Position numbers and translations under genes: made by a program
Source of the DNA: Opitutia bacterium
Lineage (GTDB): Bacteria; Verrucomicrobiota; Verrucomicrobiia; Opitutales; Opitutaceae
Length of the DNA: 64,000 nucleotides
Assembly (NCBI GenBank): GCA_016217595.1
Contig: JACRHS010000007.1
Location: 1 to 64,000 of the forward strand
Direction: 5' to 3'
In this document: one piece after another, positions 17,363-24,743 of the stretch
How positions within the stretch are numbered: position 1 is the first letter of the stretch
Layout of the letters: every line of letters starts with the position of its first letter
The notes under the pieces: model-generated
The model's database searches: none
What the model saw: the letters and a program-made list of their open reading frames with translations, nothing else
What the model was told of the DNA's origin: nothing

Positions 17363-18358
17363 ATGAATTTTCTCTCCACCTTTCTGGCCTCCCGCGCCGG
17401 TCGCGTGACGCGACACGCGATCTCGATCGCGTTGGTCGCGGGCTTTGCCGCGAGCGTGGACTGGCGCCAGCTCGGCGGTCTGCGCGGACATTTCGACTGG
17501 CCGCTCGTGTTGGGCGCAACGGCACTGGCGGGCCTCGCCTATCCCCTGCTCGCCTGGCGCTGGTGGCTGCTCCTGCGCGCACAAGGCCTCGGACTTCCGC
17601 TCGACTGGGCGCATCGCGTTACCTGGATCGGCACGTTCTACAACGCGTTTCTCCTCGGCGGACTCGGCGGCGATGCGGCCCGCGCCTTCTACGTGTGCCG
17701 AGACGAGCCGCAACGCCGCGCGGGAGGTCTCGCCGCCACGTTGATCGACCGGGTCATGGGGCTGGTGGTACTGCTGAGCATCGCCGCCGGAGCGTTGCTG
17801 GCCAAGACCGGCGCGCTCTCGCGCGAACCGGGTTTGCGCTGGCTCTTCGTGGGCGCACTGGCCGGCTCGCTCGTCGGGGCCATTGCCGCCCTCTGGCTGC
17901 TGCGCACCACGCCAGCAAGCTGGCCGCTGCGATTGCGTCGCTGGATTGGTGAACAACGACTGCCCCAGATCACCGCCTTGCTCGACAGCACCCGCGCGGC
18001 ACACCGGACAATGCTCGCCGCCCTCGCGATCAGTTACGCCGTGTGGCTGGTCGATTTCGTTTCCATCTGGCTGCTCGCGCTGGCGGTGGGCTTGCCGTTG
18101 CCCTTTGTGGAAACGTGCATCGCTTCCGCCGTCGCCTACGCCGCCACCGTGCTGCCGATCAGCGTCGGCGGGCATGGCGTCCGCGAAGGCGCGTTGCTGG
18201 CGGTGCTCGGCCTTTTCGGTCTGATCGCCGCCACAGGACTGGAGCGCGACCGCGCGCTGCTGCTCGCCGTGGGCGTGTGGGCGATCACCGTGGGCTGGAG
18301 CCTGGTGGGCGGGGCGGTGCTGCTGGCGGCGAGTCCGCCACCGGCACGCGCGGCTTGA
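17363..18358 (+). CDS. Flippase-like integral membrane protein (YbhN/AglD, UPF0104 family)
   Basis: 331 residues with about eight hydrophobic segments. FYNAFLLGGLGGDAARAFYV around residues 93-112 is the hallmark of the lysylphosphatidylglycerol-synthetase TM-region family. LPISVGGHGVREGALL near 268 is the second conserved motif. Members are thought to move lipids or lipid-linked glycans. Neighbouring glycosyltransferase-like genes support a role in envelope glycan assembly. Its last 74 bases overlap, antisense, the 3' end of the next gene. Confidence 0.75.
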   Translation: MNFLSTFLASRAGRVTRHAISIALVAGFAASVDWRQLGGLRGHFDWPLVLGATALAGLAYPLLAWRWWLLLRAQGLGLPLDWAHRVTWIGTFYNAFLLGGLGGDAARAFYVCRDEPQRRAGGLAATLIDRVMGLVVLLSIAAGALLAKTGALSREPGLRWLFVGALAGSLVGAIAALWLLRTTPASWPLRLRRWIGEQRLPQITALLDSTRAAHRTMLAALAISYAVWLVDFVSIWLLALAVGLPLPFVETCIASAVAYAATVLPISVGGHGVREGALLAVLGLFGLIAATGLERDRALLLAVGVWAITVGWSLVGGAVLLAASPPPARAA

Positions 18359-20453
18359 TGGTCGCGGCATGCAGCCCGAAGGAACGCAGTTGATACGGCC
18401 CGTTCCCTTTGCGCTCAGCCGGCTGGGAGGAACGCAGGGTGAAGCGATTCACGCCAGGCACCAGCGTCACATTATCCAGCTGCAGTGAAGTCGACTTAGC
18501 TCCCACCGCCAGGGTTTGCAGCTTCCGGCCTTCGAGCTCCAGCGTGAGTTCGCGGGGCGTCACGCCGCTGAGACCAAGATGCAGATCCACTGCGAGCGGC
18601 TGCGGAAAGGGATTGAAGAACGACATCGCCGCATCTCCGTATGCCCAACGCACGCCGTCTTCTGTGCGTAGATGCCAGCCTTTCCCGTAAGTGAGCGCAC
18701 GCGCCAGCGGCAGTCGTGCCGGCGTCTGCGGGCGCAGCAAAATCACCACCTGGTTGCCCAGGCTGCCCTCAATGCGACGATCATAGCCGAGACGCGTCAG
18801 CTCGCTGAGCAGACGCTCGGCACGATCCGGGAAACCCTTGCGATTGAGATAGAGGGCGGAGAACCCGTACGACTCCAACGCTTGCACCAGCGCCGCCGGC
18901 CCGAGTGTCTCCAGATCGCGTTGCCAGCGCCCGCGCGCCCGGTACTTGGCCGCGCCGTAACTGTAGCGCAAATGCGAGGTGACGAGGTACGGCCGGAAAT
19001 GCTCGTAGTCGCTCAAGCGGTGCGGCGGCAGCACCTCGGGAAAACCCAGCACGGGAAGCTGGAACACCATCGCGCCCTCCGGCAACGCCGCTTCCATCGC
19101 GTGACCGAGTTCGCGATCCGACTGAACCGCCGCGACGATCTCCGTCGTCGGCATGCCGCCAGCACTCCGCGGCACCTGATCGAGCAGGCCCAGCGCCACC
19201 ACCGCCCCGGCCGCGCTCCACCGCAGCCAGCGCGGCCAGTTGGCGCTGAGTCGCGAGAGCCGGAACATCAGGTAAAACAGCACCAGCGCGGAAATGAAAA
19301 TCGTCACCCGGTTGGTCGCGCGAAATACGTTCAGCCCCCAGAAAAAGGCCAGCAGGTTGGTCACTCCGCCGACGCTGGCATAGCCGAGAAACCAGCCGAC
19401 TGAGAGCGCGGTGCCGGGCACCGACCGGCGGCGCAACAGCCGGGTTGCGCTCGCCCAGACCAGCCAGATCAACCCCGCCATGCCCACGACGCCCAAATAC
19501 GGCAGGTACGGCTCGCCCCGCCAGTCCGACCAGCGGTTGTACCGGTAGCCGAAAAACGCCAGCCACTCCCAACGATGCACCGTCGGCGGGATGAACATCT
19601 CCACCGGTTTCAGCGCGTAGCGTTCGGTTCCGCTGTAATTGCGCTCCAGCAGCGGCAGCGCATTCGCGTCCTCGATGTGTATCCAGGTTTCCAGATTCGC
19701 CGCCACAAACACCAGCAGCGACAGCCCCACCGAGGCCAGACCCACGCTCAGCGCCGCCCGCCGTCGTGCCCCCAGCCACTGGGCGACGAGCGCCCACCCC
19801 ATCAGCTGCAGCCAGAAAAAGTAATAATAAGGATTGTGCGCCCCGAGGGCTACTCCCGCGCCGATACACACCACGGCGCCGCCACTGTGCCACCGCAATC
19901 GCCGGCTGCCCGCCACCAGCCACACCGCGAGCAAACCGAGCGGAATCGTCCACGTGAACACGAACGAGAAATGCGCCAGCCCGCGATGAAATGCCTGATA
20001 CGTGTACGCGAAAAGCAAAGCCCCTGCCCACGCCCATTCCCAGCGGCAACGCAGTTGGCGGGCCACCAGATAAAACGCGAGCGCGGCACTCACCTGTGCC
20101 AGCAAGAGCCCCAGATTTGCGGCCGCGAACAAACCGATCCACCGCGAGACCCCGCCGAGCGCCAGCATCAGCGGCTTGTCCGGCGCCGGGTAAGCATTCC
20201 ACCGCGCCTGAAACGGTGCGCCCAGTCGCTCGATGACCTGCGGTGACATCGGCCAGGTGTCGCCCTCGGCGGCCGCTTGCAATCGTGCGAGCACCTCATG
20301 CGCGTCGCCGCGATAATCCGTGGGCACCTGCCAGCTTTGCAGCGTCCAGCGCTGATAATGCCACAGCCACACCAGAGTCGTGACAGCTATCAAAGCGATG
20401 ACGCGCAGCCAAGAGGCCCGACGGCCCCAACAAAACTGATTAAAAATTCGCAC
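18285..20453 (-). CDS. Large polytopic membrane protein, GT-C-like, with C-terminal soluble domain
   Basis: 722 residues, GTG start. About ten to twelve hydrophobic helices cover residues 15-420. An early extracytoplasmic loop contains TDYRGDAHEV, resembling the acidic first loop of GT-C glycosyltransferases. The remaining ~300 residues are soluble. They end in a beta-rich module (NPFPQP, LVPGVNRF, QLRSFG) that recurs in the two membrane proteins at 42.1-45.3 kb. Probably a lipid-sugar-dependent transferase, but no family is firmly assigned. The 3' end overlaps the flippase-like gene by 74 bases on opposite strands. Confidence 0.65.
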   Translation of the reverse strand: MRIFNQFCWGRRASWLRVIALIAVTTLVWLWHYQRWTLQSWQVPTDYRGDAHEVLARLQAAAEGDTWPMSPQVIERLGAPFQARWNAYPAPDKPLMLALGGVSRWIGLFAAANLGLLLAQVSAALAFYLVARQLRCRWEWAWAGALLFAYTYQAFHRGLAHFSFVFTWTIPLGLLAVWLVAGSRRLRWHSGGAVVCIGAGVALGAHNPYYYFFWLQLMGWALVAQWLGARRRAALSVGLASVGLSLLVFVAANLETWIHIEDANALPLLERNYSGTERYALKPVEMFIPPTVHRWEWLAFFGYRYNRWSDWRGEPYLPYLGVVGMAGLIWLVWASATRLLRRRSVPGTALSVGWFLGYASVGGVTNLLAFFWGLNVFRATNRVTIFISALVLFYLMFRLSRLSANWPRWLRWSAAGAVVALGLLDQVPRSAGGMPTTEIVAAVQSDRELGHAMEAALPEGAMVFQLPVLGFPEVLPPHRLSDYEHFRPYLVTSHLRYSYGAAKYRARGRWQRDLETLGPAALVQALESYGFSALYLNRKGFPDRAERLLSELTRLGYDRRIEGSLGNQVVILLRPQTPARLPLARALTYGKGWHLRTEDGVRWAYGDAAMSFFNPFPQPLAVDLHLGLSGVTPRELTLELEGRKLQTLAVGAKSTSLQLDNVTLVPGVNRFTLRSSQPAERKGNGPYQLRSFGLHAATIKPRVPVADSPPAAPPRPPGSSPR

Positions 20454-20603
20454 CAGAAACTAATGGGAAGTATGCGGGAACAAAGAGAGCTTGGTTGAAT
20501 GAACTGAAGACGCCCTCCGCAAGGTAATACTCCAGTCTGCGCTCGATAAATTCGCTCCCAAAAACGCGCCTTTCAGACCAAAGCCAGGAGTACCTGCACA
20601 GCT

Positions 20604-21341
20604 TTAGCTGCTTCTGAAAAAGTCAGTCGTCGCCAGCCTTGCCGCCAGTGCTGGCCAGTCTCCGCCCTCGGCGATCCCCGGCACCCGGCTCAGTTGCCAG
20701 ATTTGCCAACCCTGCGCGCGAGCCGGAGCAATGTCGTTATCCAGCCGGTCGCCTACCATTAAAACCTCTGCCGGAGCAATGCCTCGGGCCAGCAAACGCG
20801 CCGTGAGCAGCCGAAACGCGTGCGGCTCGGGTTTGCTGAAACCGTGCTCGAAGGACCAGAACCGCAACGTCGGTTCAAATATCTCCAGCGAAAGGCCGGC
20901 CGGGGCAAGACACGCCGCGAGTTCCCGCAAGGTATAGGACTGCGCATTCGAGGCGATGCCCAGCGTCACGCCGCGCGTGACCAGCCAGCGGAGCGTTTCG
21001 GCTGCGCCCGGTGCGAGCGACACCGCGTGGCTGAGCCCGGCGAGACCGAAAATAAACTCCTCGCGCGCCGCGCCGCCCCATTCCGCCATCTCCGGCAGCG
21101 CCTCGCTCACCACCGCCGGCCAAACCACCTCGGGAAATGCGATCCCCCGAGCGCGCGCTGCCGCGTGTTCTCGCTGCACGATCGCGGCGCAAGCCATGCG
21201 CAAAGTAGCCTGATCCAGCGGCGGGGTCCTTTGCCCAACGCGGTGCCACAGCTCCGCCCAGCGCGCCTCGGCGTCGGCTGGCGGCGGCCCCACAGCAAGG
21301 ATCGTCTGGTAGACATCGCAGATGACGGCGCGCACCCTCAT
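20604..21341 (-). CDS. HAD-superfamily hydrolase with D-x-Y motif I
   Basis: 245 residues with the four HAD motifs: motif I ICDVYQT (nucleophile Asp9), motif II IASNA, motif III FSKPEPHAF (Lys), and motif IV VGDRLDNDI. The second aspartate of motif I, the usual acid/base in phosphatases, is Tyr11, as in the haloacid-dehalogenase (DxYGT) branch. Phosphatase activity should therefore not be assumed. Its start overlaps the upstream GT4 stop by 4 bases (ATGA), so the two form an operon and the HAD may act on a sugar product of that transferase. Confidence 0.8.
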   Translation of the reverse strand: MRVRAVICDVYQTILAVGPPPADAEARWAELWHRVGQRTPPLDQATLRMACAAIVQREHAAARARGIAFPEVVWPAVVSEALPEMAEWGGAAREEFIFGLAGLSHAVSLAPGAAETLRWLVTRGVTLGIASNAQSYTLRELAACLAPAGLSLEIFEPTLRFWSFEHGFSKPEPHAFRLLTARLLARGIAPAEVLMVGDRLDNDIAPARAQGWQIWQLSRVPGIAEGGDWPALAARLATTDFFRSS

Positions 21342-22897
21342 GAATCATCCCCCCAAAGCAGCGGATACTGGTTCTCCGCCGTTAATTTGCTCCGCATGAA
21401 ATCCTCTTGCGCGGCCAGACTGGCGCCGCGGCCGGGCTCGCATTTTGGCCGGTCCCGTAAGATCGCATTGAACTGTCGCGCGTACGCGGGGCCACTCAGC
21501 CATTTCTCGGCGGAGCGCGGCCAACTCATGGGTTGCAACCGGCCGGCCGCCGCGGCGCTCCGACACTTTTCCAGAAAAGGATTCAACGGCGCACACTGTT
21601 TCCAGGAACCGGCGCTCGGTTGAGCCAGCACCTCAAGTTGCGCGGTCAGTGTCAGCCGGCTGAAAGACACCGGCGCAGTCACGTCCTGCTGAGCCAGCCA
21701 GGCCGGCGGTTGCGCCCAGTGGCGACAGGCCGACGGCAGGCGCGAGCGCCAACGCCAGAATTGTTCCTGCTGCCGTGCATGCTCAGCCGGCCAGTCGAAC
21801 AGCGACGGCGCGATCAGCACTTCGTCGTACGCATACGGGAAGCGAAAACCAAACTGCTTCAGATCGGGCGCGATGTTGGGCAGGGCGCGCGCCAGCAGGG
21901 GCCGGCGGGCCGTGGCCGCTTCGAGATAAGGCAGCCCGAAGCCCTCCACGAGCGACGTAAGGATCAACGCCTCGCTCGCCGCCATCAGCTCGGCCACCGT
22001 GGGCCGCTCGCGGTGTTCACCCTGCAGGACGCTCAGACGCAGCCGCCAGCCATGCCGCTGCGCGTCCGCAGCCAGACGCTCCGCGTAGCTTTGCTCGTCG
22101 GGAGAGCTCACCGCCGCCGTGGTCACCAACCACGCCTCCGGACGCAGCCAGCGCGTCAGCAGCAGCGCCTCGGCGACGTTCTTGCGCCGCAGCAGGCGAC
22201 ACGGGAGCAACCAGACCGGGGCCTCGTCTCCCAGCGTGACGCGCAACCAATCGAGGGCAGTGCGAACACGCTTTGGCACGGGGCGCCTGGCCGGGCTGGA
22301 GGGATTGGGCAACCAGCCGCCTTGCTGCGGAAAATGACGGCGCAAGCACGCAGCGTCCGCTCCATTGATCGCCACATGGCGCACATTGGCCGCTCCCGGC
22401 AAAATTGTCGCGGCCACACGGGAAAGCGTGCTGCCTCCGGCGGCGCGCAACTCGGCCCAGCGGTGCCAGCGATTGTCGAACCACCAATCGTGGTGATGCA
22501 GCACCAGACTTCGGCGATGTCGAACACAGGCGCGCACGAGCGCAGCCGTCGCGGGGAGATTGCGCCCCAGGCCGGGATTGTGCGCCCAGACCAGCGTCTC
22601 CGTGCCCGTCTCGCCCAGCAGTGTGTCGAAAAAAACTCGCAGACGCCGTGTCACCGCCGCGCTCTGAGAAGTTTCCGTCCAGTACGCCAGCTCGGGTTGC
22701 ACGCATAACGTCACCGGTCGCGGTGCGAGCGTGGCCTGAAGCGCGGCCAGCCAACGCGTGTCGCCAGCCTCGCCGACCGCCAGCACGACTTCACTCACCG
22801 CGGGTCGCAGCGCGCGCACGAGCGCCGGTAGTGCCAATTCAATCACTCGCCGCACTCCGCCGGGCCGCAAATGATAATGCACGACGACGAGTTTCAT
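21338..22897 (-). CDS. Glycosyltransferase, GT4 type (GT-B fold)
   Basis: 519 residues. The start KLVVVHYHLRPGGVRRVIE is the glycine-rich N-terminal Rossmann segment of GT-B enzymes. LLPCRLLRRKN begins the C-terminal domain, and LVEGFGLPYLEA is the E-x7-E nucleotide-sugar-binding motif near residue 350. The last ~120 residues are an extra C-terminal stretch outside the core. It is translated with the HAD gene and divergent from the osmolyte operon, separated from it by about 300 bases. Donor and acceptor are unknown. Confidence 0.8.
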   Translation of the reverse strand: MKLVVVHYHLRPGGVRRVIELALPALVRALRPAVSEVVLAVGEAGDTRWLAALQATLAPRPVTLCVQPELAYWTETSQSAAVTRRLRVFFDTLLGETGTETLVWAHNPGLGRNLPATAALVRACVRHRRSLVLHHHDWWFDNRWHRWAELRAAGGSTLSRVAATILPGAANVRHVAINGADAACLRRHFPQQGGWLPNPSSPARRPVPKRVRTALDWLRVTLGDEAPVWLLPCRLLRRKNVAEALLLTRWLRPEAWLVTTAAVSSPDEQSYAERLAADAQRHGWRLRLSVLQGEHRERPTVAELMAASEALILTSLVEGFGLPYLEAATARRPLLARALPNIAPDLKQFGFRFPYAYDEVLIAPSLFDWPAEHARQQEQFWRWRSRLPSACRHWAQPPAWLAQQDVTAPVSFSRLTLTAQLEVLAQPSAGSWKQCAPLNPFLEKCRSAAAAGRLQPMSWPRSAEKWLSGPAYARQFNAILRDRPKCEPGRGASLAAQEDFMRSKLTAENQYPLLWGDDS

Positions 22898-23046
22898 TGG
22901 CTGTGAGCGTCGACGCCGACTCCGTTTCGTCAATGCTTTGGCGCGGTCTTTTTCATTAAAAAAGGCATTAGCTCTTGCCAATGCCGGCTGCCGCAAATTC
23001 TTTGTTCCGCAGCAAGGGTTCCGGGGTAGGTGCTCCGGGAGGTTTT

Positions 23047-23068
23047 GGAATGGTCGGGCCGCCATTCC
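23047..23068. promoter_or_regulatory. Hairpin in the divergent control region upstream of the osmolyte operon
   Basis: The 297-base divergent region 22898-23194 holds no convincing gene. It contains GGAATGG (23047-23053) paired exactly with CCATTCC (23062-23068) around a loop. An AT-rich patch (about 22960-22975) could serve as a promoter. The stem lies ~130 bases before the first gene of the gpgS-trkHA operon and may be an operator or a leader structure. Pairing is seen; function is inferred. Confidence 0.35.
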
Positions 23069-23194
23069 CCCATCATCGACTCGTAAATCGGCTTTGGCAT
23101 CGGCACACCGGGCTTTCCGTGGCTGGGCGCGCGTCTCCACACCGCCCGGTCGGAATCCCCGGTGATCGCCCTGCCAGTGTCGCCTCCCTCTGCC

Positions 23195-23521
23195 ATGTCT
23201 GACACTGCTCAACCCGCCACGCTTCAATGGACCGGCCAGATGGCCAATGACGTGGCCTCCAGCTCCGGCCCCGCCACAAACACCAAACTCATCGCCACGC
23301 CCGCCGCGCTCGAATTGTCCGGGCCGCTCGGCACATACCGGATACCGCGCGAACAGGTGGTCCGGCTGCACCGCGGCCAATTCTACCCGTGGCTGTTCGC
23401 CGGTTTTCGCATCCGCCACCAGGCCGCCGGACTGCCGCACAACCTGCAATTTTGCCCGAACGAAACGCCCTCACGCGCGGTGCTATCCGCGCTGAAAGGC
23501 CTCGGTTATCCCGCAGCCTGA
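23195..23521 (+). CDS. Small hypothetical protein, possibly PH-like fold
   Basis: 108 residues, no signal peptide or membrane helix. From residue 30 the pattern of short beta strands (TKLIATPAALELSG, GTYRIPREQVVRLHR, GFRIRH) ending in an amphipathic helix (SRAVLSALKGLGY) resembles bacterial PH-like domains. I assign no family. It is the first gene of the osmolyte operon, with only four bases between its stop and the gpgS-type start, so it is probably a partner or regulator of that system. Confidence 0.6.
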   Translation: MSDTAQPATLQWTGQMANDVASSSGPATNTKLIATPAALELSGPLGTYRIPREQVVRLHRGQFYPWLFAGFRIRHQAAGLPHNLQFCPNETPSRAVLSALKGLGYPAA

Positions 23522-23525
23522 TACC

Positions 23526-24743
23526 ATGTCCGACTTTTTCCAGACTGGCGCCATCGCCACCTTGCACCGGCTGGGTCGTCCTGAAATTGAACGCCTGGAG
23601 CACCAGCTCGTCGAGTACGCGTCAGAGTCGCCCATCGCCCTCGTGTTGCCCTGCCACATCCGCGAGCTCGGCACCAAGGCCCTGCGCGGCATCGTGCGCG
23701 AACTCAAACAGGTGCCCTACCTCAAACAGATCGTGGTGGGGATCGACGGCGCCACCAAGCGACGCGACTGGCTGCGCGCACGCCGTATCTTCGGACAGTT
23801 GCCCCAACAGCCGGTGTTGCTCTGGAACGATGGTCCGCGCATGCAGGCCCTGCGCCGTAAACTCGACGACGCCGAGCTCAGCGCCGGGCCCGGCGGCAAG
23901 GGCCGCAATGTCTGGCTGTGCTTCGGCTATGTGCTCGCCAGCGAAGAGTCGCGCATGGTGGCGCTGCACGATTGCGACATCGTCACCTACAACCGTGAGC
24001 TGCTCGCCCGCCTGTGTTACCCGGTGGCGCACCCGAGCCTCGGCTTCGATTTTTGCAAAGGTTACTATTCGCGCGTGACCGACCAGCTCAACGGCCGGGC
24101 GATGCGCCTGCTTATCACGCCGCTGCTGCGCGCACTCAAGAGCCTGCTCGGTTCGCATCCGTTCCTCGTCTATCTCGATACGTTCCGCTACCCGCTGGCG
24201 GGCGAGTTCGCGCTCGACATCGACCTCGTCCGCCGGGTGCGCATTCCGTACGACTGGGCGCTGGAGGTCGGCGTGCTCGCGGAGGTGTACCGCAACTGCT
24301 CGCCGCGCGCCATCTGCCAGTCGGAACTGTGCGACGTATACGACCACAAACATCAGGAGCTCTCCGCCCGCGACGCCGAGAAAGGGCTCAATAAAATGGC
24401 CGTCGACATCGTGAAATCGCTCTACCGCCGCATGGCCGCCGAGGGCATCAAGCTCGATGCCGGACTCTTCGACTCCCTGTTGATCACCTACAATCGCCAG
24501 GCGGAGGACACGCTGCGTTTTTACTCGGCCGATGCGACCATCAACGGCCTGCGCTACCCGCGACACGAGGAGGAGCTGGCGGTGGCCACCTTCGTCCGCA
24601 GCATCCGCGCCGCCACCGAGGCGTTTCAAAAAGACCCGCTGTGGACCCCGCTGTTGCCCAACTGGAATCGCATCCAATCCGCCCTGCCCAACTTCCTCGA
24701 CGAATTACGGACAGCCGTGAGTCTCGACAACCAAAGCGCGTAA
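23526..24743 (+). CDS. gpgS: Glucosyl-3-phosphoglycerate synthase-type glycosyltransferase
   Basis: 405 residues, GT-A fold, soluble. IALVLPCH near residue 37 starts the nucleotide-binding strand, GKGRN (124-128) is the family's donor-site loop, and HDCDIV supplies the metal-binding DxD (Asp149, Asp151). Residues near DHKHQ (~277-281) supply the later metal-ligand histidine. The expected reaction transfers glucose from NDP-glucose to 3-phosphoglycerate, giving glucosyl-3-phosphoglycerate, precursor of the osmolyte glucosylglycerate. The adjacent GH13_18 phosphorylase strongly supports this. Direct use of glycerate, or mannose instead of glucose, cannot be excluded. Its stop overlaps the next start by one base (TAATG). 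Confidence 0.75.
   Translation: MSDFFQTGAIATLHRLGRPEIERLEHQLVEYASESPIALVLPCHIRELGTKALRGIVRELKQVPYLKQIVVGIDGATKRRDWLRARRIFGQLPQQPVLLWNDGPRMQALRRKLDDAELSAGPGGKGRNVWLCFGYVLASEESRMVALHDCDIVTYNRELLARLCYPVAHPSLGFDFCKGYYSRVTDQLNGRAMRLLITPLLRALKSLLGSHPFLVYLDTFRYPLAGEFALDIDLVRRVRIPYDWALEVGVLAEVYRNCSPRAICQSELCDVYDHKHQELSARDAEKGLNKMAVDIVKSLYRRMAAEGIKLDAGLFDSLLITYNRQAEDTLRFYSADATINGLRYPRHEEELAVATFVRSIRAATEAFQKDPLWTPLLPNWNRIQSALPNFLDELRTAVSLDNQSA

Noticed and set aside
17288..18370. N-terminal extension of the methyltransferase to a 611-residue protein
   Set aside because: The extra ~360 residues are low-complexity and lie antisense to the flippase-like gene. The ATG at 17287 begins the methyltransferase-like sequence.
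22898..23449. N-terminal extension of the GT4 enzyme to 703 residues
   Set aside because: The added sequence lacks any fold pattern and overlaps the divergent control region. The Met at 22897 starts the typical GT-B strand.
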